Assembly: GCA_964531335.1 (NCBI GenBank)
Contig: CAZHEV010000004.1
Location: 1-64,000, forward strand
Origin: CAZHEV01 sp964531335 [NCBI: uncultured bacterium]
Lineage (GTDB): Bacteria; Eisenbacteria; RBG-16-71-46; CAZHEV01
Reading direction: 5' to 3'
Length of the DNA: 64,000 nucleotides
Below, one piece after another: positions 8,222 to 16,574 of the stretch. Numbering within the stretch: the first letter of the stretch is position 1; every line of letters begins with the position of its first letter. Below the pieces are notes generated by a model. The model saw only the letters and a list, made by a program, of their open reading frames with translations. It did not search any database and had not been told where the DNA came from. A program made the translations under genes and the position numbers.

Positions 8222-9504
8222 CTGCCCGCCTCGTTCTTCTGATGTTGGTGGGCAACGGCCGCCGGCCCGCGCGAGCGCGACCGCGCCCCGGCCCTGTGCC
8301 TTTCGAACAGATCGAGCTGCCTCTGGGCGTTTACCGGCAGATTAAAATCTCTCTTCACGCGCTCTCTGCCCTCGGCCGCCATGCGGCCGGCCTCCTCCGG
8401 GTGTAGCTTCATCCATACAAGGGCGCTTGCCAGCTCCTCGTGGTCGCCGGGCCGCACGAGCAACCCCGTGACGCCGGTCTCCACCAGCTCCGGAATCCCG
8501 GACACGCGGGTCCCGATGACCGGCCTCAGGTGCGCGAGCGCCTCCATTATGACGTTGGGGATACCCTCCGTGCGACCGCCGGGGCCCACTATGCTGGGAA
8601 CGACGACTACGTGCGCCCACTGGTAGGCGCCGGTTATTTCCTCGAAGGGCAGAGGACCCTGGAACTCCACGCGATCGCTTATGCCGAGCTCCTCGCAGAG
8701 TCGCTCCAGGGCGCTCCTCTCCGGCCCGCCGCCGGCTATCCGGCAACGCCACTCGCCTAGCTCCTTCTCCGCCTCGGCAAGCGATCGGAGCAGCGTGTCT
8801 ATCCCTTTCCTCTTCTCCAGCGATCCCATGTACTGGATCCTGTACGCGCCTTCCCCGCCCGCCGGCTCCGCCGGGATGTCCTCGACGGGGACGCTGGAGT
8901 GGATAACCTCGATTGGCGCCCCGTCGAGCGACGGGACGCGCTCGGTCAAGAACCTCCGGTTGAACTCGCTGATAGTCCTGACGAAGGACGCTTCTGAGAG
9001 CTTCGGTCCGAGCATCGCCTGAGTCAGGAAGATATCGTGTGCCCTACAGCTTACGCTATATGGAATGCCGGTAAGCCGCCCCGCCATCCAGGCGCACGTG
9101 GCCGGGTGGGTGGCGAACTCGGCGTGAATGTGATCGGCGGGCCAGCGCCTCATGTCCTCGGCGAAAGCGAGGCACTTGGGAAATATGAGGAGCGACTTGG
9201 CCAGCCAGGCCGGCTCGCCGGAGTACTCCCCGGCGAGCGTGGTCAGCATCCGAAGCAGGGCGAGCGGCCGGGTGAAAAGCGCCTTTAGCGCGGCGCGCAG
9301 GACGGACCATCCGAAAAGGTACGGCTGGGGCCTCGTCCAATCCAGCGTCTCGCGGGCGAACCCGTGGACTATCTCGCCGTCGCGAAACGAGGTCATGTGA
9401 TATATTCTAACCTCGTGCCCCCGCCCGTGAAACTCCACGAGATCCCTGAGTATGAAGGTCTCGGTGGTCTTGGGAAACTCTGTCACTATTACCGCGAGCC
9501 GCAT
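8218..9504 (-). CDS. Family 4 (GT-B) glycosyltransferase
   Basis: The 428-residue retaining glycosyltransferase probably transfers a hexose from an NDP-sugar during repeat-unit assembly. The N-terminal domain begins MRLAVIVTEFPKTTETFI, typical of these enzymes, and contains HIHAEFATHPA. The C-terminal GT1 domain shows YMGSLEKRKGIDTLL (about 225-240) and the donor-binding E..G.PN.I.EA pattern as EGIPNVIMEALA (about 315), followed by GLLVRPGD. The ATG is 5 bp after the O-antigen ligase stop, with AGGAACG as ribosome site. Its own stop overlaps the next start by 4 bp. Confidence 0.88.
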   Translation of the reverse strand: MRLAVIVTEFPKTTETFILRDLVEFHGRGHEVRIYHMTSFRDGEIVHGFARETLDWTRPQPYLFGWSVLRAALKALFTRPLALLRMLTTLAGEYSGEPAWLAKSLLIFPKCLAFAEDMRRWPADHIHAEFATHPATCAWMAGRLTGIPYSVSCRAHDIFLTQAMLGPKLSEASFVRTISEFNRRFLTERVPSLDGAPIEVIHSSVPVEDIPAEPAGGEGAYRIQYMGSLEKRKGIDTLLRSLAEAEKELGEWRCRIAGGGPERSALERLCEELGISDRVEFQGPLPFEEITGAYQWAHVVVVPSIVGPGGRTEGIPNVIMEALAHLRPVIGTRVSGIPELVETGVTGLLVRPGDHEELASALVWMKLHPEEAGRMAAEGRERVKRDFNLPVNAQRQLDLFERHRAGARSRSRGPAAVAHQHQKNEAGS

Positions 9505-9509
9505 CGTTC

Positions 9510-10913
9510 CTAAGCCTCGATCTCTTTGTGCTCAGACGTCCGCCGATCGGCGATCCGGCCCAGGGCTATCCCCAGCCCGGTGAAGATCCAGACGTACTTG
9601 TTGTATTCGTTCGGGACGAAAAGGGACGCCGCGAGCAGCCCCACGTAGGCGAAATGGACCGCCTCTGCGAGATCCCGCAGCTCCTTCGTGGGGCCTCTCT
9701 TTCTCGCCCTTTGCAGGGACCTCAACGCGAGCAAGAGCATGCCCCCGAAGCAGAGAAAGCCTACGACGCCCGTCTCCGTGGCCACCTCCAGATACATGTT
9801 GTGTAGTTGCCGCGGCAGCACTCCGCGCCCCGGCATCCAGCGGAACTTGTGGTCCATGTAGTGAACCTGGTAGTTGCCCGGCCCCACGCCTATCAAGGGG
9901 TGCTCGGCCAGGATGTGCACGCCTATTATGTTATAGCCCAATCGCCTCCTCAGCGACAGATCGCTGCTGAAGTCGGTCAAGGTCGCCTGGCGCTCCCAGT
10001 AGGTCGCCGGGATGAACGGCAGGGCCATCGCGAAGGCCACCGCCGCGGTCGCCACGATCAGGGGGAGCCGCCTGTCCTTCCGGTATTTGAAGAGCATCCA
10101 CAGGATGAGCGCCGCGAACACGAGGCCCGCGCTTCTAGCGTAGGAGAGAATGACTCCCGCGGTCCCCGCGAGCGCGGTGGGCCCGGTAAGCCACCGCCAC
10201 CTGGAGGTGCGCAGAAAAAGCATGAGTGAGCACGCCGTGCCCGTGAGCAGCAGCGTGGCCGCGGTCGTGGGATTGTAATCCGAGCCGCCGGACGACCTCT
10301 CGATACCTTGCCACTGAGAGGTCACCGCAGCCTGCGCCCTGGCCAGCAGGTGCGTGCCCAGCAGCCAGTCGGCGACCACAACGGACCCGGATATGAAGGT
10401 GGCCGCGATCACCGCCAGCAGCACGCCGCGCACGAGCGAGGTGTTTGTGACGAGACGGACGACGAGGTAGAACAGGACAAGCAGGCTCACCAGCCGGCGC
10501 ACCGACCACAGTCCCAGCGAACGGTCCTCCACGAACAGGAAGGATATGAGTAGCACGATGGCGAACAGGGCGGCGAGCCGCAGGCCGGGATCGTCAGGTC
10601 CGAGCCTCTTGCTCCTGGGCTCTTTGTAGCTGGCCACGGCGACCCCGACAAGGGTAACAAGCGTCAGGAACTTCGCGCCGGATACCGGCAGCGCTCTGAA
10701 CAAGAGGTTCGCGGCGGCGTCGAGCTGCGCGAAAAGCACTATGAGCCACAGCCCCAGGAACGGCCGGCGCATTATCACGAGCGCGCCCGCCAGGCCGATG
10801 GGGGCGGCGAGGGCGATGGAGCGGTTACCCGTCATCGACGTCAGGACGACCCCCGCGGCGAGGAGCAGCGCCGCCACGAGGGCGAGCGGCGTAAGCAGCG
10901 AGCCCCGGCTCAT
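9510..10913 (-). CDS. O-antigen ligase/polymerase (Wzy_C family) membrane protein
   Basis: The 467-residue polytopic protein has about 11-12 hydrophobic helices. A periplasmic loop carries the Wzy_C signature: HILAEHPLIGVGPGNY, then LHNMYLEVATETGVVGF. In this locus it is best seen as the polymerase that joins flipped repeat units (Wzy role), although WaaL-type ligases look alike. Start ATG at 10913 is preceded by AGGAAGGA and overlaps the upstream deacetylase stop as ATGA, implying coupled translation. An upstream extension of the frame is Gly/Pro/Arg-rich without helices and is not coding. Confidence 0.85.
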   Translation of the reverse strand: MSRGSLLTPLALVAALLLAAGVVLTSMTGNRSIALAAPIGLAGALVIMRRPFLGLWLIVLFAQLDAAANLLFRALPVSGAKFLTLVTLVGVAVASYKEPRSKRLGPDDPGLRLAALFAIVLLISFLFVEDRSLGLWSVRRLVSLLVLFYLVVRLVTNTSLVRGVLLAVIAATFISGSVVVADWLLGTHLLARAQAAVTSQWQGIERSSGGSDYNPTTAATLLLTGTACSLMLFLRTSRWRWLTGPTALAGTAGVILSYARSAGLVFAALILWMLFKYRKDRRLPLIVATAAVAFAMALPFIPATYWERQATLTDFSSDLSLRRRLGYNIIGVHILAEHPLIGVGPGNYQVHYMDHKFRWMPGRGVLPRQLHNMYLEVATETGVVGFLCFGGMLLLALRSLQRARKRGPTKELRDLAEAVHFAYVGLLAASLFVPNEYNKYVWIFTGLGIALGRIADRRTSEHKEIEA

Positions 10914-12154
10914 TCCGTTCCTTCCTTTCCCTGGTCGGGTCCGCCCAAGAGCCTGCGAAGCAGGCTCAGCGGGAGCAGCACGATGTTCCAATAGTAGACC
11001 CCCTGGGCGGCGCGGACCCTGGCCGCGAATATCAGGTCCTCGAGGCGTCTCGACCGCAAGGAGGTCGTGTGTTCCAGCACCGTCATCCTGCTTATCACCC
11101 TCGGGTCCTCGTCCCTGCGGTTTTCTCCCCTGCCGCCTGTGGTGGCCGCGTAGCCCAGCTCGCCCGCGATACGCCGTCCCGTCTCGGTGGCCGCGTTGAA
11201 CGGCCAGCAGAACACCTCTATCTTCTTGGCCAGGGCGGATCCCAGCTCGCGCCGCGACCTTTCCAGCACGGTACGCACGCGGTCCTCGTACTCCTTTTCC
11301 GACTCCAGGCGCCCGTCGCGCCAGGCCCGCGCGGCCAGGGCCGGGGCGCTCTCCGGTATGGGGGCCCCGTACGGCACGGCCGGAGGGTCGCCGTGCAGGT
11401 ACCATGAGGACTTGTTCCCGTTCATCGCCGCCCACTGCACCCAGGCGTGCCGCCTCCAGTTGCCCGGCGCCACCTCACCGACTGTCCCCGGGCCCGTGGG
11501 GACGCGCCCGTGGTCGACTCCATGCGCCTGGACGTCCACTATGCCTGAAGAGTCCAGTTCTTTCAACTCCGCCCAGTTGAGGTAGCCGCTCCATCGGAGA
11601 TCGTCCTGCGCGGCGCGGCCGTAGAGAACGTCGTCCAAGTTCGGCCTCAGATCCGTGCTCTGCTCTATGAAATCCAGCGAGACGAACAACGTGGCCTTCA
11701 TCTCGTATCGCCTCAGAAGGGGGGCCGCGGCGGTCCAGTTGTCCAAGAGCCCGTCGTCGAAGTGGATCGCGACAGGCCTTTTGGGCAGCGGCCGCCCGTC
11801 CACTCTGGCCCCGAGGAGCTCGCGCGTGGATATGACGTTGCATCCCAGATCGCGCAGAATCCTCAAATGCCGTTCGAAGGTCTCGGGCGTAACGACGGTG
11901 CCAAAAGCCCAGGGCAGCCAGCTCTGGTCGGCCGAGACGCCGTGATAGACGATGACGGGAACCGCGCCCTCGTCTTTCATCCATCGATGCCAGCCTACAA
12001 GGACGGCCGCGGGGAGTATCAGCCATAGAAAGCGACCCTGTCCCTCGACGCCGGCCGGCAGGGCAAAGGGGACGATCGACGCGAGGAGGCACACCGTCCA
12101 GCCTACCAGTCTGGAGTTGCGGCGAAGCCTCCTGTTGACGATTTTTCCGGCCAT
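10910..12154 (-). CDS. Polysaccharide deacetylase (NodB/CE4-like), membrane-anchored
   Basis: The 414-residue protein has two N-terminal TM segments (about 16-35 and 42-58), then VIVYHGVS and the NodB motif 1 as HFDDG (residues 131-135). The catalytic base Asp and metal-binding Asp are both present. QAHGVDHG supplies the two metal-binding histidines of motif 2, and FCWPFN corresponds to motif 3. It should remove N- or O-acetyl groups from the exopolysaccharide during or after export. It is the first gene of the minus-strand operon ending at 4918; the 455-bp divergent gap upstream must hold the promoter. Confidence 0.85.
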   Translation of the reverse strand: MAGKIVNRRLRRNSRLVGWTVCLLASIVPFALPAGVEGQGRFLWLILPAAVLVGWHRWMKDEGAVPVIVYHGVSADQSWLPWAFGTVVTPETFERHLRILRDLGCNVISTRELLGARVDGRPLPKRPVAIHFDDGLLDNWTAAAPLLRRYEMKATLFVSLDFIEQSTDLRPNLDDVLYGRAAQDDLRWSGYLNWAELKELDSSGIVDVQAHGVDHGRVPTGPGTVGEVAPGNWRRHAWVQWAAMNGNKSSWYLHGDPPAVPYGAPIPESAPALAARAWRDGRLESEKEYEDRVRTVLERSRRELGSALAKKIEVFCWPFNAATETGRRIAGELGYAATTGGRGENRRDEDPRVISRMTVLEHTTSLRSRRLEDLIFAARVRAAQGVYYWNIVLLPLSLLRRLLGGPDQGKEGTE

Positions 12155-12609
12155 GGCGATGTCCAGTGTTCCTGGCAGGCCCCCGGGCTGTCCTTCAGCA
12201 ACCGAACGCCGCAGCCACGGGCCCTACCTGTAGGTGCCGTGCCGGAGATTGCACGGCAGCGGGCCTTGCAAAGACCAGTATCAATATTGAGCCAATGTCA
12301 GGGCAAGGACAAGCCCCGCGTCGGGAGATCCCCGAGTGTGAGCGCTCGCGATGCGAGTCGAGGCTCGCCCGGTCCCACGCTTCGCAAAGCCCGCCTTTCG
12401 GCCGGCCGCCGCGCGGCGGCCGGCCGCCCGCCGCGCGCCCGGTGCGATCTTCCCGGCGCGGCGGCGTCCGCCCGGCACACACGGCAATTGAGTGGGCATA
12501 AAGGGCCTCTTCCTGTATCATCGGCAGAACGCCGGCACTAATCCATTGCAGTTAGTACCGTTCCCAGTGTCCCTCCGGCCGATCCACGGGGGATGGGGGA
12601 GGCCATATC
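12155..12609. other. Divergent intergenic region with long GC palindrome
   Basis: 455 bp between the start of the minus-strand polysaccharide operon and the plus-strand flippase gene. No convincing gene is present: the open frames have low-complexity Arg/Ala/Gly/Pro composition and no ribosome site. The segment must carry both promoters. TATCAT at 12516-12521 resembles the -10 used elsewhere in the window, but no matching -35 is found at 17 bp. Confidence 0.6.
12399..12426. repeat. Perfect 28-bp palindrome
   Basis: The 28 bases are a perfect self-complementary palindrome made only of G and C (arms of 13 bp around a central CG). There is no U-run on either side, so it is not an ordinary terminator. 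It may be a protein-binding site or an extruding cruciform in this divergent promoter region. Confidence 0.6.
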
Positions 12610-14166
12610 TTGTCGGTTAGAAGGATCGTCGGGTCAATAGCAACCGTGGCGGCGACGCGCGGGCTCGGCCTCGTTCTGGCTCTCGCCATATCCATACTGC
12701 TGGCCGGCAGGCTCGGGGCGGGGACCTCGACCGATGCCTTCTTCTTCGCCCGCCGCCTGACCACAGGGCTCACCGAGGCGCTTAGCCGTGTAGTGGGCAT
12801 CGTTTACATACCGGGACTTGTCACCGCCTTGCGGTCCGAGAAGCTGGGCGAGGTGTCGCTGCTGTGGAGGCGGCAGCTCTTCCAAGTCGTGTCGCTGTCT
12901 CTCGCCGGCGCCGTAATCTGCGCGCTGGCTGCGCCCCTCATTGTGGCCGGCCTGGCCCCGGGCATGGAGGACGAGCGCGCGGCGCTGGCCATCCGATTGC
13001 TCAGGATCCTGGTCTTCTTGATACCGGCCGGGCTCTTCCTGGCGGTGAGCAAGAGTCTTCTCAACGCGGGCAGAAGGTTCGCGACGCCGGCCCTGATGTC
13101 CCTTATGCCCAGGATCCTCCTTGTCTCTTGTCTCTTGCTCTTCGTGCCGCCGTTGGGGGTGCAGTTCTTAGGATGGGCGCTGCTCGCGGGCTCCATTCTC
13201 GCGGGGGCCATACTCCTTGTGGTGCTCTCGCGGCAGCTCCCCTCCATGAAGAAGGAGGGCGCGGTCGAGGCCGTTGCGGGGGCAAAGGACTCTGGTGGAC
13301 GGCTCTGGCCGAGCCTTCTCATGCACGGTTACGGCCAGGGCATAGTCTGGATAGATCTGGCTTTCGCCTCCACCGTGGGCGCCGGTGGGGTGTCGGTGCT
13401 CGAGTACGGCACGCGCCTGATGAGCATTCTGCCGGGGCTCTTGTCCTCCAGCATGCTCACCGTGATGTACACCGAGTACTCGCATCACGCCCTGGACGGG
13501 GCGGGCAGGTCCATGCTGCGGAGTCTGATGAGAACAACCAGAGGAGGGCTCTTCATCCTCCTTCCTCTTGTCGGCCTCATAGTGCTTCTGGCGAGCGACA
13601 TAGTGGGGCTGTTGCTCTTCAGGGGGGCCTTCGATGCGGAGGCCGCGGGCCTGACCGTCTCGGTGATGCAACTGCTGGCGCCCGCAATGGTCCTTTCCTT
13701 CGCTGCGAACAACCTCATGTCGGGCCTGTACGCCGACGTGACGGCGCCGCGCATGAGGATTCTGGCGATAACTTTCTCCGGCAGCCTGATATGCAGGGTG
13801 ATCGCCGTATCGCTATTGATAGGCCCTCTGGGCATAGGAGGCGTCGCGCTGGGCAACAGCCTGGGGTCGCTGTGCACGCTCTTCCTCCTCTACCCGCAGC
13901 TAGGGAGGTGCTGGGGAGCCTTCGTCACTAGATCCGACATCCGGAACCTGGCGGCTATCGCGGCTGCGACGGCGGCCGCCCTCGCGCTGGTCGCCTATCT
14001 CCGCAAGCTCCTTGGGCTGCCGGTGGAGTCGGGGACGCTCGTTGAGGCCGCGGCGCTGATAGGCTACGGCGTCCTGGGGGCGGCCGTCTTCTTCGCCGGC
14101 GCGGCGCTTCTTCGAGTGAAGGAAATATCGTCCGGCGTCGATTTGCTCAGGCGGATGCGCGGGTAG
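12610..14166 (+). CDS. MurJ/MviN-like (MOP superfamily) lipid-linked oligosaccharide flippase
   Basis: This 518-residue protein has about 14 TM helices and belongs to the MOP superfamily, closer to MurJ/MviN than to classical Wzx. The N-terminal helix 1 pattern RIVGSIATVAATRGLGLVLA is followed by the charged GAGTSTDAFFFARRL loop, as in MurJ. It probably flips the undecaprenyl-linked repeat unit across the inner membrane for this locus. A housekeeping lipid II role cannot be excluded. The start is TTG at 12610, after GGGGGAGG a few bases upstream. It is monocistronic and convergent with the exporter gene. Confidence 0.82.
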   Translation: MSVRRIVGSIATVAATRGLGLVLALAISILLAGRLGAGTSTDAFFFARRLTTGLTEALSRVVGIVYIPGLVTALRSEKLGEVSLLWRRQLFQVVSLSLAGAVICALAAPLIVAGLAPGMEDERAALAIRLLRILVFLIPAGLFLAVSKSLLNAGRRFATPALMSLMPRILLVSCLLLFVPPLGVQFLGWALLAGSILAGAILLVVLSRQLPSMKKEGAVEAVAGAKDSGGRLWPSLLMHGYGQGIVWIDLAFASTVGAGGVSVLEYGTRLMSILPGLLSSSMLTVMYTEYSHHALDGAGRSMLRSLMRTTRGGLFILLPLVGLIVLLASDIVGLLLFRGAFDAEAAGLTVSVMQLLAPAMVLSFAANNLMSGLYADVTAPRMRILAITFSGSLICRVIAVSLLIGPLGIGGVALGNSLGSLCTLFLLYPQLGRCWGAFVTRSDIRNLAAIAAATAAALALVAYLRKLLGLPVESGTLVEAAALIGYGVLGAAVFFAGAALLRVKEISSGVDLLRRMRG

Positions 14167-14178
14167 GGAGCACCGTGG

Positions 14179-14220
14179 AAAAAAGGCCCGGCGGTCCGGT
14201 CGTGCGCCGTGCCGCCGGGC
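14179..14220 (-). terminator. Intrinsic terminator for the Wza-like gene
   Basis: GCCCGGCGG (14186-14194) pairs with CCGCCGGGC (14212-14220), and six A residues at 14179-14184 give a U-run in the minus-strand transcript. It lies 30 bp beyond the exporter stop codon, in the convergent gap. It could also slow plus-strand transcription from the flippase gene. Confidence 0.7.
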
Positions 14221-14249
14221 GGTCGGAGGCGATCCTAAGATCGATTGTG

Positions 14250-15290
14250 CTATTCCTCAAGCAGGCGATCGATGAACCACGCGGCGCTCGCGAGGCTGAT
14301 AAACGGAACCATCTGCTTCCAGAAATTTCCGAAATACCATAGCCCCGCTCTCTGTATATAAATGCGGTCGCCGGGGAACAGGGGCACGTCCGTTGCCTCC
14401 ATGGCATCGGCCAGATCGAACTCGTAAACGGTCGAGTCGTCGCCGTGCAGGCGTATGAGGGTGATCGGCCGCAGCTTGGCCGACTCCAGGTTCGGCCCCC
14501 CGGCCAGCGCGAGCCCCTCCAGAAGAGTCATTCCTTTGTCCGGGATCGGAAAGGCGCCCTGGTTGATCACGTCTCCCAGCACGTAGAACACCTGCTCGTC
14601 GGCCGATGGGTAGTAGATCCTGTCACCGTCCTCCATGAGCAACTGCATGACTTCGTTCCGGCCCCTTCGCGCCGCCCAGTCGTCGAGGAGGTAGCTCACA
14701 TCGTCCCTGATCATAAGAGCATTCCTGGTGTCCGCCGCGCTCGTGGTCGGCCCGGCCAGAGCGAGGACCTCTCCGAGGGTCATAACGGTGTCGGTAAGAG
14801 GAACGATTCCAGGTCTCTCGACCTCTCCCTCGACATGGACGCTCTTTGAACGATAGGCGACCATCGCGACCTCGACCTGCGGCGTGGTAACGGATCTTGC
14901 GTATCCGTCCTTTATCAGCTCGGCGGCCTCGCCCACGGTGAGGCCGGCCACCTCCAAGCGAGGCAGGAAGGGCAAGGTTATTGTGCCGTCGGCCGCGACC
15001 GTAGTTATGCTCCTCTGGCTCTCCTTCTCCGAGGGCACCTGCGATCCAAGGTCGGGACGGCCCCATATTACGACGGTGATCTGGTCGAGCGGGCCGATGC
15101 GATATGAAGGGCGGGCCTCCAAGTCGGTGATCTTGGGCAGGTCCGCCGCGTCCGGAAGCGGCGGGCCTCCCGGTCTTTGTTCCGGCAGGTTGCCCAGCCC
15201 GGACACGCCGGCCTTGAAATTGGGATTGTAGCCGCAGCCCGGCGCAAGGAGCGCAAGGGCGGTGATCGTGCACAAGACAATATGCCGCAT
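14250..15290 (-). CDS. Wza-like polysaccharide export lipoprotein
   Basis: The 346-residue outer-membrane exporter component starts with MRHIVLCTITALALLAPGC, a lipoprotein signal with lipobox LAPGC. A polysaccharide-export domain follows (SYRIGPLDQITVVIWG near residue 58, PFLPRLEVAGLTVGEAAELI), then two SLBB domains (about 140-200 and 225-300, the latter with VLGDVINQGAFPI). It forms the outer channel for the polymer regulated by the Wzz-like protein. The ATG at 15290 has GGAGTGAC upstream; longer starts lack a signal. A hydrophobic C-terminal segment (WYFGNFWKQMVPFISLASAA) is the likely outer-membrane helix. Confidence 0.87.
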   Translation of the reverse strand: MRHIVLCTITALALLAPGCGYNPNFKAGVSGLGNLPEQRPGGPPLPDAADLPKITDLEARPSYRIGPLDQITVVIWGRPDLGSQVPSEKESQRSITTVAADGTITLPFLPRLEVAGLTVGEAAELIKDGYARSVTTPQVEVAMVAYRSKSVHVEGEVERPGIVPLTDTVMTLGEVLALAGPTTSAADTRNALMIRDDVSYLLDDWAARRGRNEVMQLLMEDGDRIYYPSADEQVFYVLGDVINQGAFPIPDKGMTLLEGLALAGGPNLESAKLRPITLIRLHGDDSTVYEFDLADAMEATDVPLFPGDRIYIQRAGLWYFGNFWKQMVPFISLASAAWFIDRLLEE

Positions 15291-15746
15291 AGCTGTCACT
15301 CCGGTTTGCGAGAGTCGCCCGTCCGCCTCTTCACGCAAGGTCTTACGCGCGCCTACGGCAGGTTGATGCCGACGTTTGGGGCATCTTATTCGCTGCCCCA
15401 TCCGGCGTCAAGCTCCGGGGATAGACCTGGATAGCTTCTGAAGGATCGTCACTGCGGGTGCCCCTCTTAACCGCCCAGAACCCCGGGGCTCCTTCAGCCC
15501 GCGCTCCGCGGGCCCAAGCCTCCGGGCGACTGAGACTTTTTCAGCACCGCCGGATGAGCCGCTCGGCGAAATTTTATACTCTAATGGTAAATGCTACACA
15601 GGCTTACAAAGACCATGCCAGGACCGAGGTTGACTGGATCTCACTGTCTGGAGTATAATTATTCGCATCGGGTAAATCGATCTTCTCGAAGTCGAGTCCC
15701 ATTAAGAGAGTTATGAGCGAGCGTAAAGGTAACGATAGAGGACGCT
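15291..15746. other. Divergent intergenic region, AT-richer
   Basis: 456 bp between the exporter gene and the priming transferase. From about 15560 it is clearly more AT-rich than the surroundings. It holds the strong plus-strand promoter at 15630-15659. No gene is convincing here. Confidence 0.6.
15630..15659 (+). promoter_or_regulatory. Strong sigma70 promoter for the priming sugar transferase operon
   Basis: TTGACT (15630-15635) and a perfect TATAAT (15654-15659) are spaced by 18 bp in an AT-richer stretch, 88 bp before the ATG of the sugar transferase. It should drive the three-gene unit 15747-19542. Confidence 0.75.
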
Positions 15747-16520
15747 ATGAGAGCAGAACCCCTTACTCACGTTGTTCCCTTGCGGCTTGGACTGCCGGCA
15801 AGGGAAGTGGACCGGGCAATTCCGGGCGGTTATCTCCATCACCACGTGCTGGGGAATCGTCCTTTCCTGAGCCTCGGGAGCTCGGTGGCCAAAGTCGGGG
15901 CGAACGGGATCCCCTGGTGCATGTCAGGGGCGAGGCGGTCTCTTGACGTCCTTTTAGCTCTGTTTTTCTCGATACTCGCCATTCCGATCTGCATATCCAT
16001 CGCTATCGCCATCAAGATCGAGAGCCCTGGGGCTGTGTTCTTCAGGCAGTGGCGCACCGGTCTTTTCGGGCGAAGGTTCCGCATTTTCAAGTTCCGCACA
16101 ATGGGGATGGACGCCGAGGAGCGCAAGGAGGGCCTGAAGCATCTCAACCGCCACGGCGGCGAGTCGCCGGACTTCAAGATCGTGGACGACCCGCGCGTTA
16201 CCAGGGTGGGCCGGTTCCTCAGAGCGACCAGTCTGGACGAGCTCCCCAATCTCATCAACGTGTTCCTGGGGGACATGAGCATAGTAGGTCCCAGGCCCAC
16301 TTCCTTCGGCGTCGAGCGGTACGAGGACTGGCACCTGGTGCGCCTGACCGTTCTGCCGGGGATGACCGGGCTGTGGCAGATCTCGGGACGCAGCGAGGTG
16401 GATTTCGACGAGCGCGTCAGGCTAGACTACCTGTACATTCAGGATCAGTCTTTCGCCCTCGATCTCAAGATACTGGCGCTGACGCCGTTAAGAGTATTCG
16501 AGGGACGTGGCGCGTGCTGA
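15747..16520 (+). CDS. Priming sugar-1-phosphate transferase (bacterial sugar transferase family)
   Basis: The enzyme (257 aa) should transfer a sugar-1-phosphate from an NDP-sugar to undecaprenyl phosphate, the first step of repeat-unit synthesis. One TM segment (about 66-90) precedes the catalytic domain with FRQWRTGLFGRRFRIFKFRTM (split here as FRQWRTGLFG and FKFRTM), then ATSLDELPNLINV, MSIVGPRP and LPGMTGLWQISGR, all family hallmarks. It is the short form without the N-terminal multi-TM region of PglC-fused WbaP enzymes. GAGG upstream of ATG at 15747. A promoter lies 88 bp upstream. Confidence 0.92.
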   Translation: MRAEPLTHVVPLRLGLPAREVDRAIPGGYLHHHVLGNRPFLSLGSSVAKVGANGIPWCMSGARRSLDVLLALFFSILAIPICISIAIAIKIESPGAVFFRQWRTGLFGRRFRIFKFRTMGMDAEERKEGLKHLNRHGGESPDFKIVDDPRVTRVGRFLRATSLDELPNLINVFLGDMSIVGPRPTSFGVERYEDWHLVRLTVLPGMTGLWQISGRSEVDFDERVRLDYLYIQDQSFALDLKILALTPLRVFEGRGAC

Positions 16521-16527
16521 ACCTCCT

Positions 16528-16556
16528 TTGCCGGTTCCGCACAACTCCTGTATCGT
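16528..16556 (+). promoter_or_regulatory. Candidate internal promoter before the amidotransferase gene
   Basis: TTGCCG (16528-16533), 17-bp spacer, TATCGT (16551-16556), ending 18 bp before the ATG. It uses the TTGCCG hexamer seen at 3076 and 33664. Confidence 0.35.
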
Positions 16557-16574
16557 AATCGAAACGAAGAGAGA

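Noticed and set aside
12155-12609. Short overlapping open frames in the divergent gap
   Set aside because: Arg/Ala/Pro-rich in every frame, no ribosome site, and dominated by the GC palindrome.
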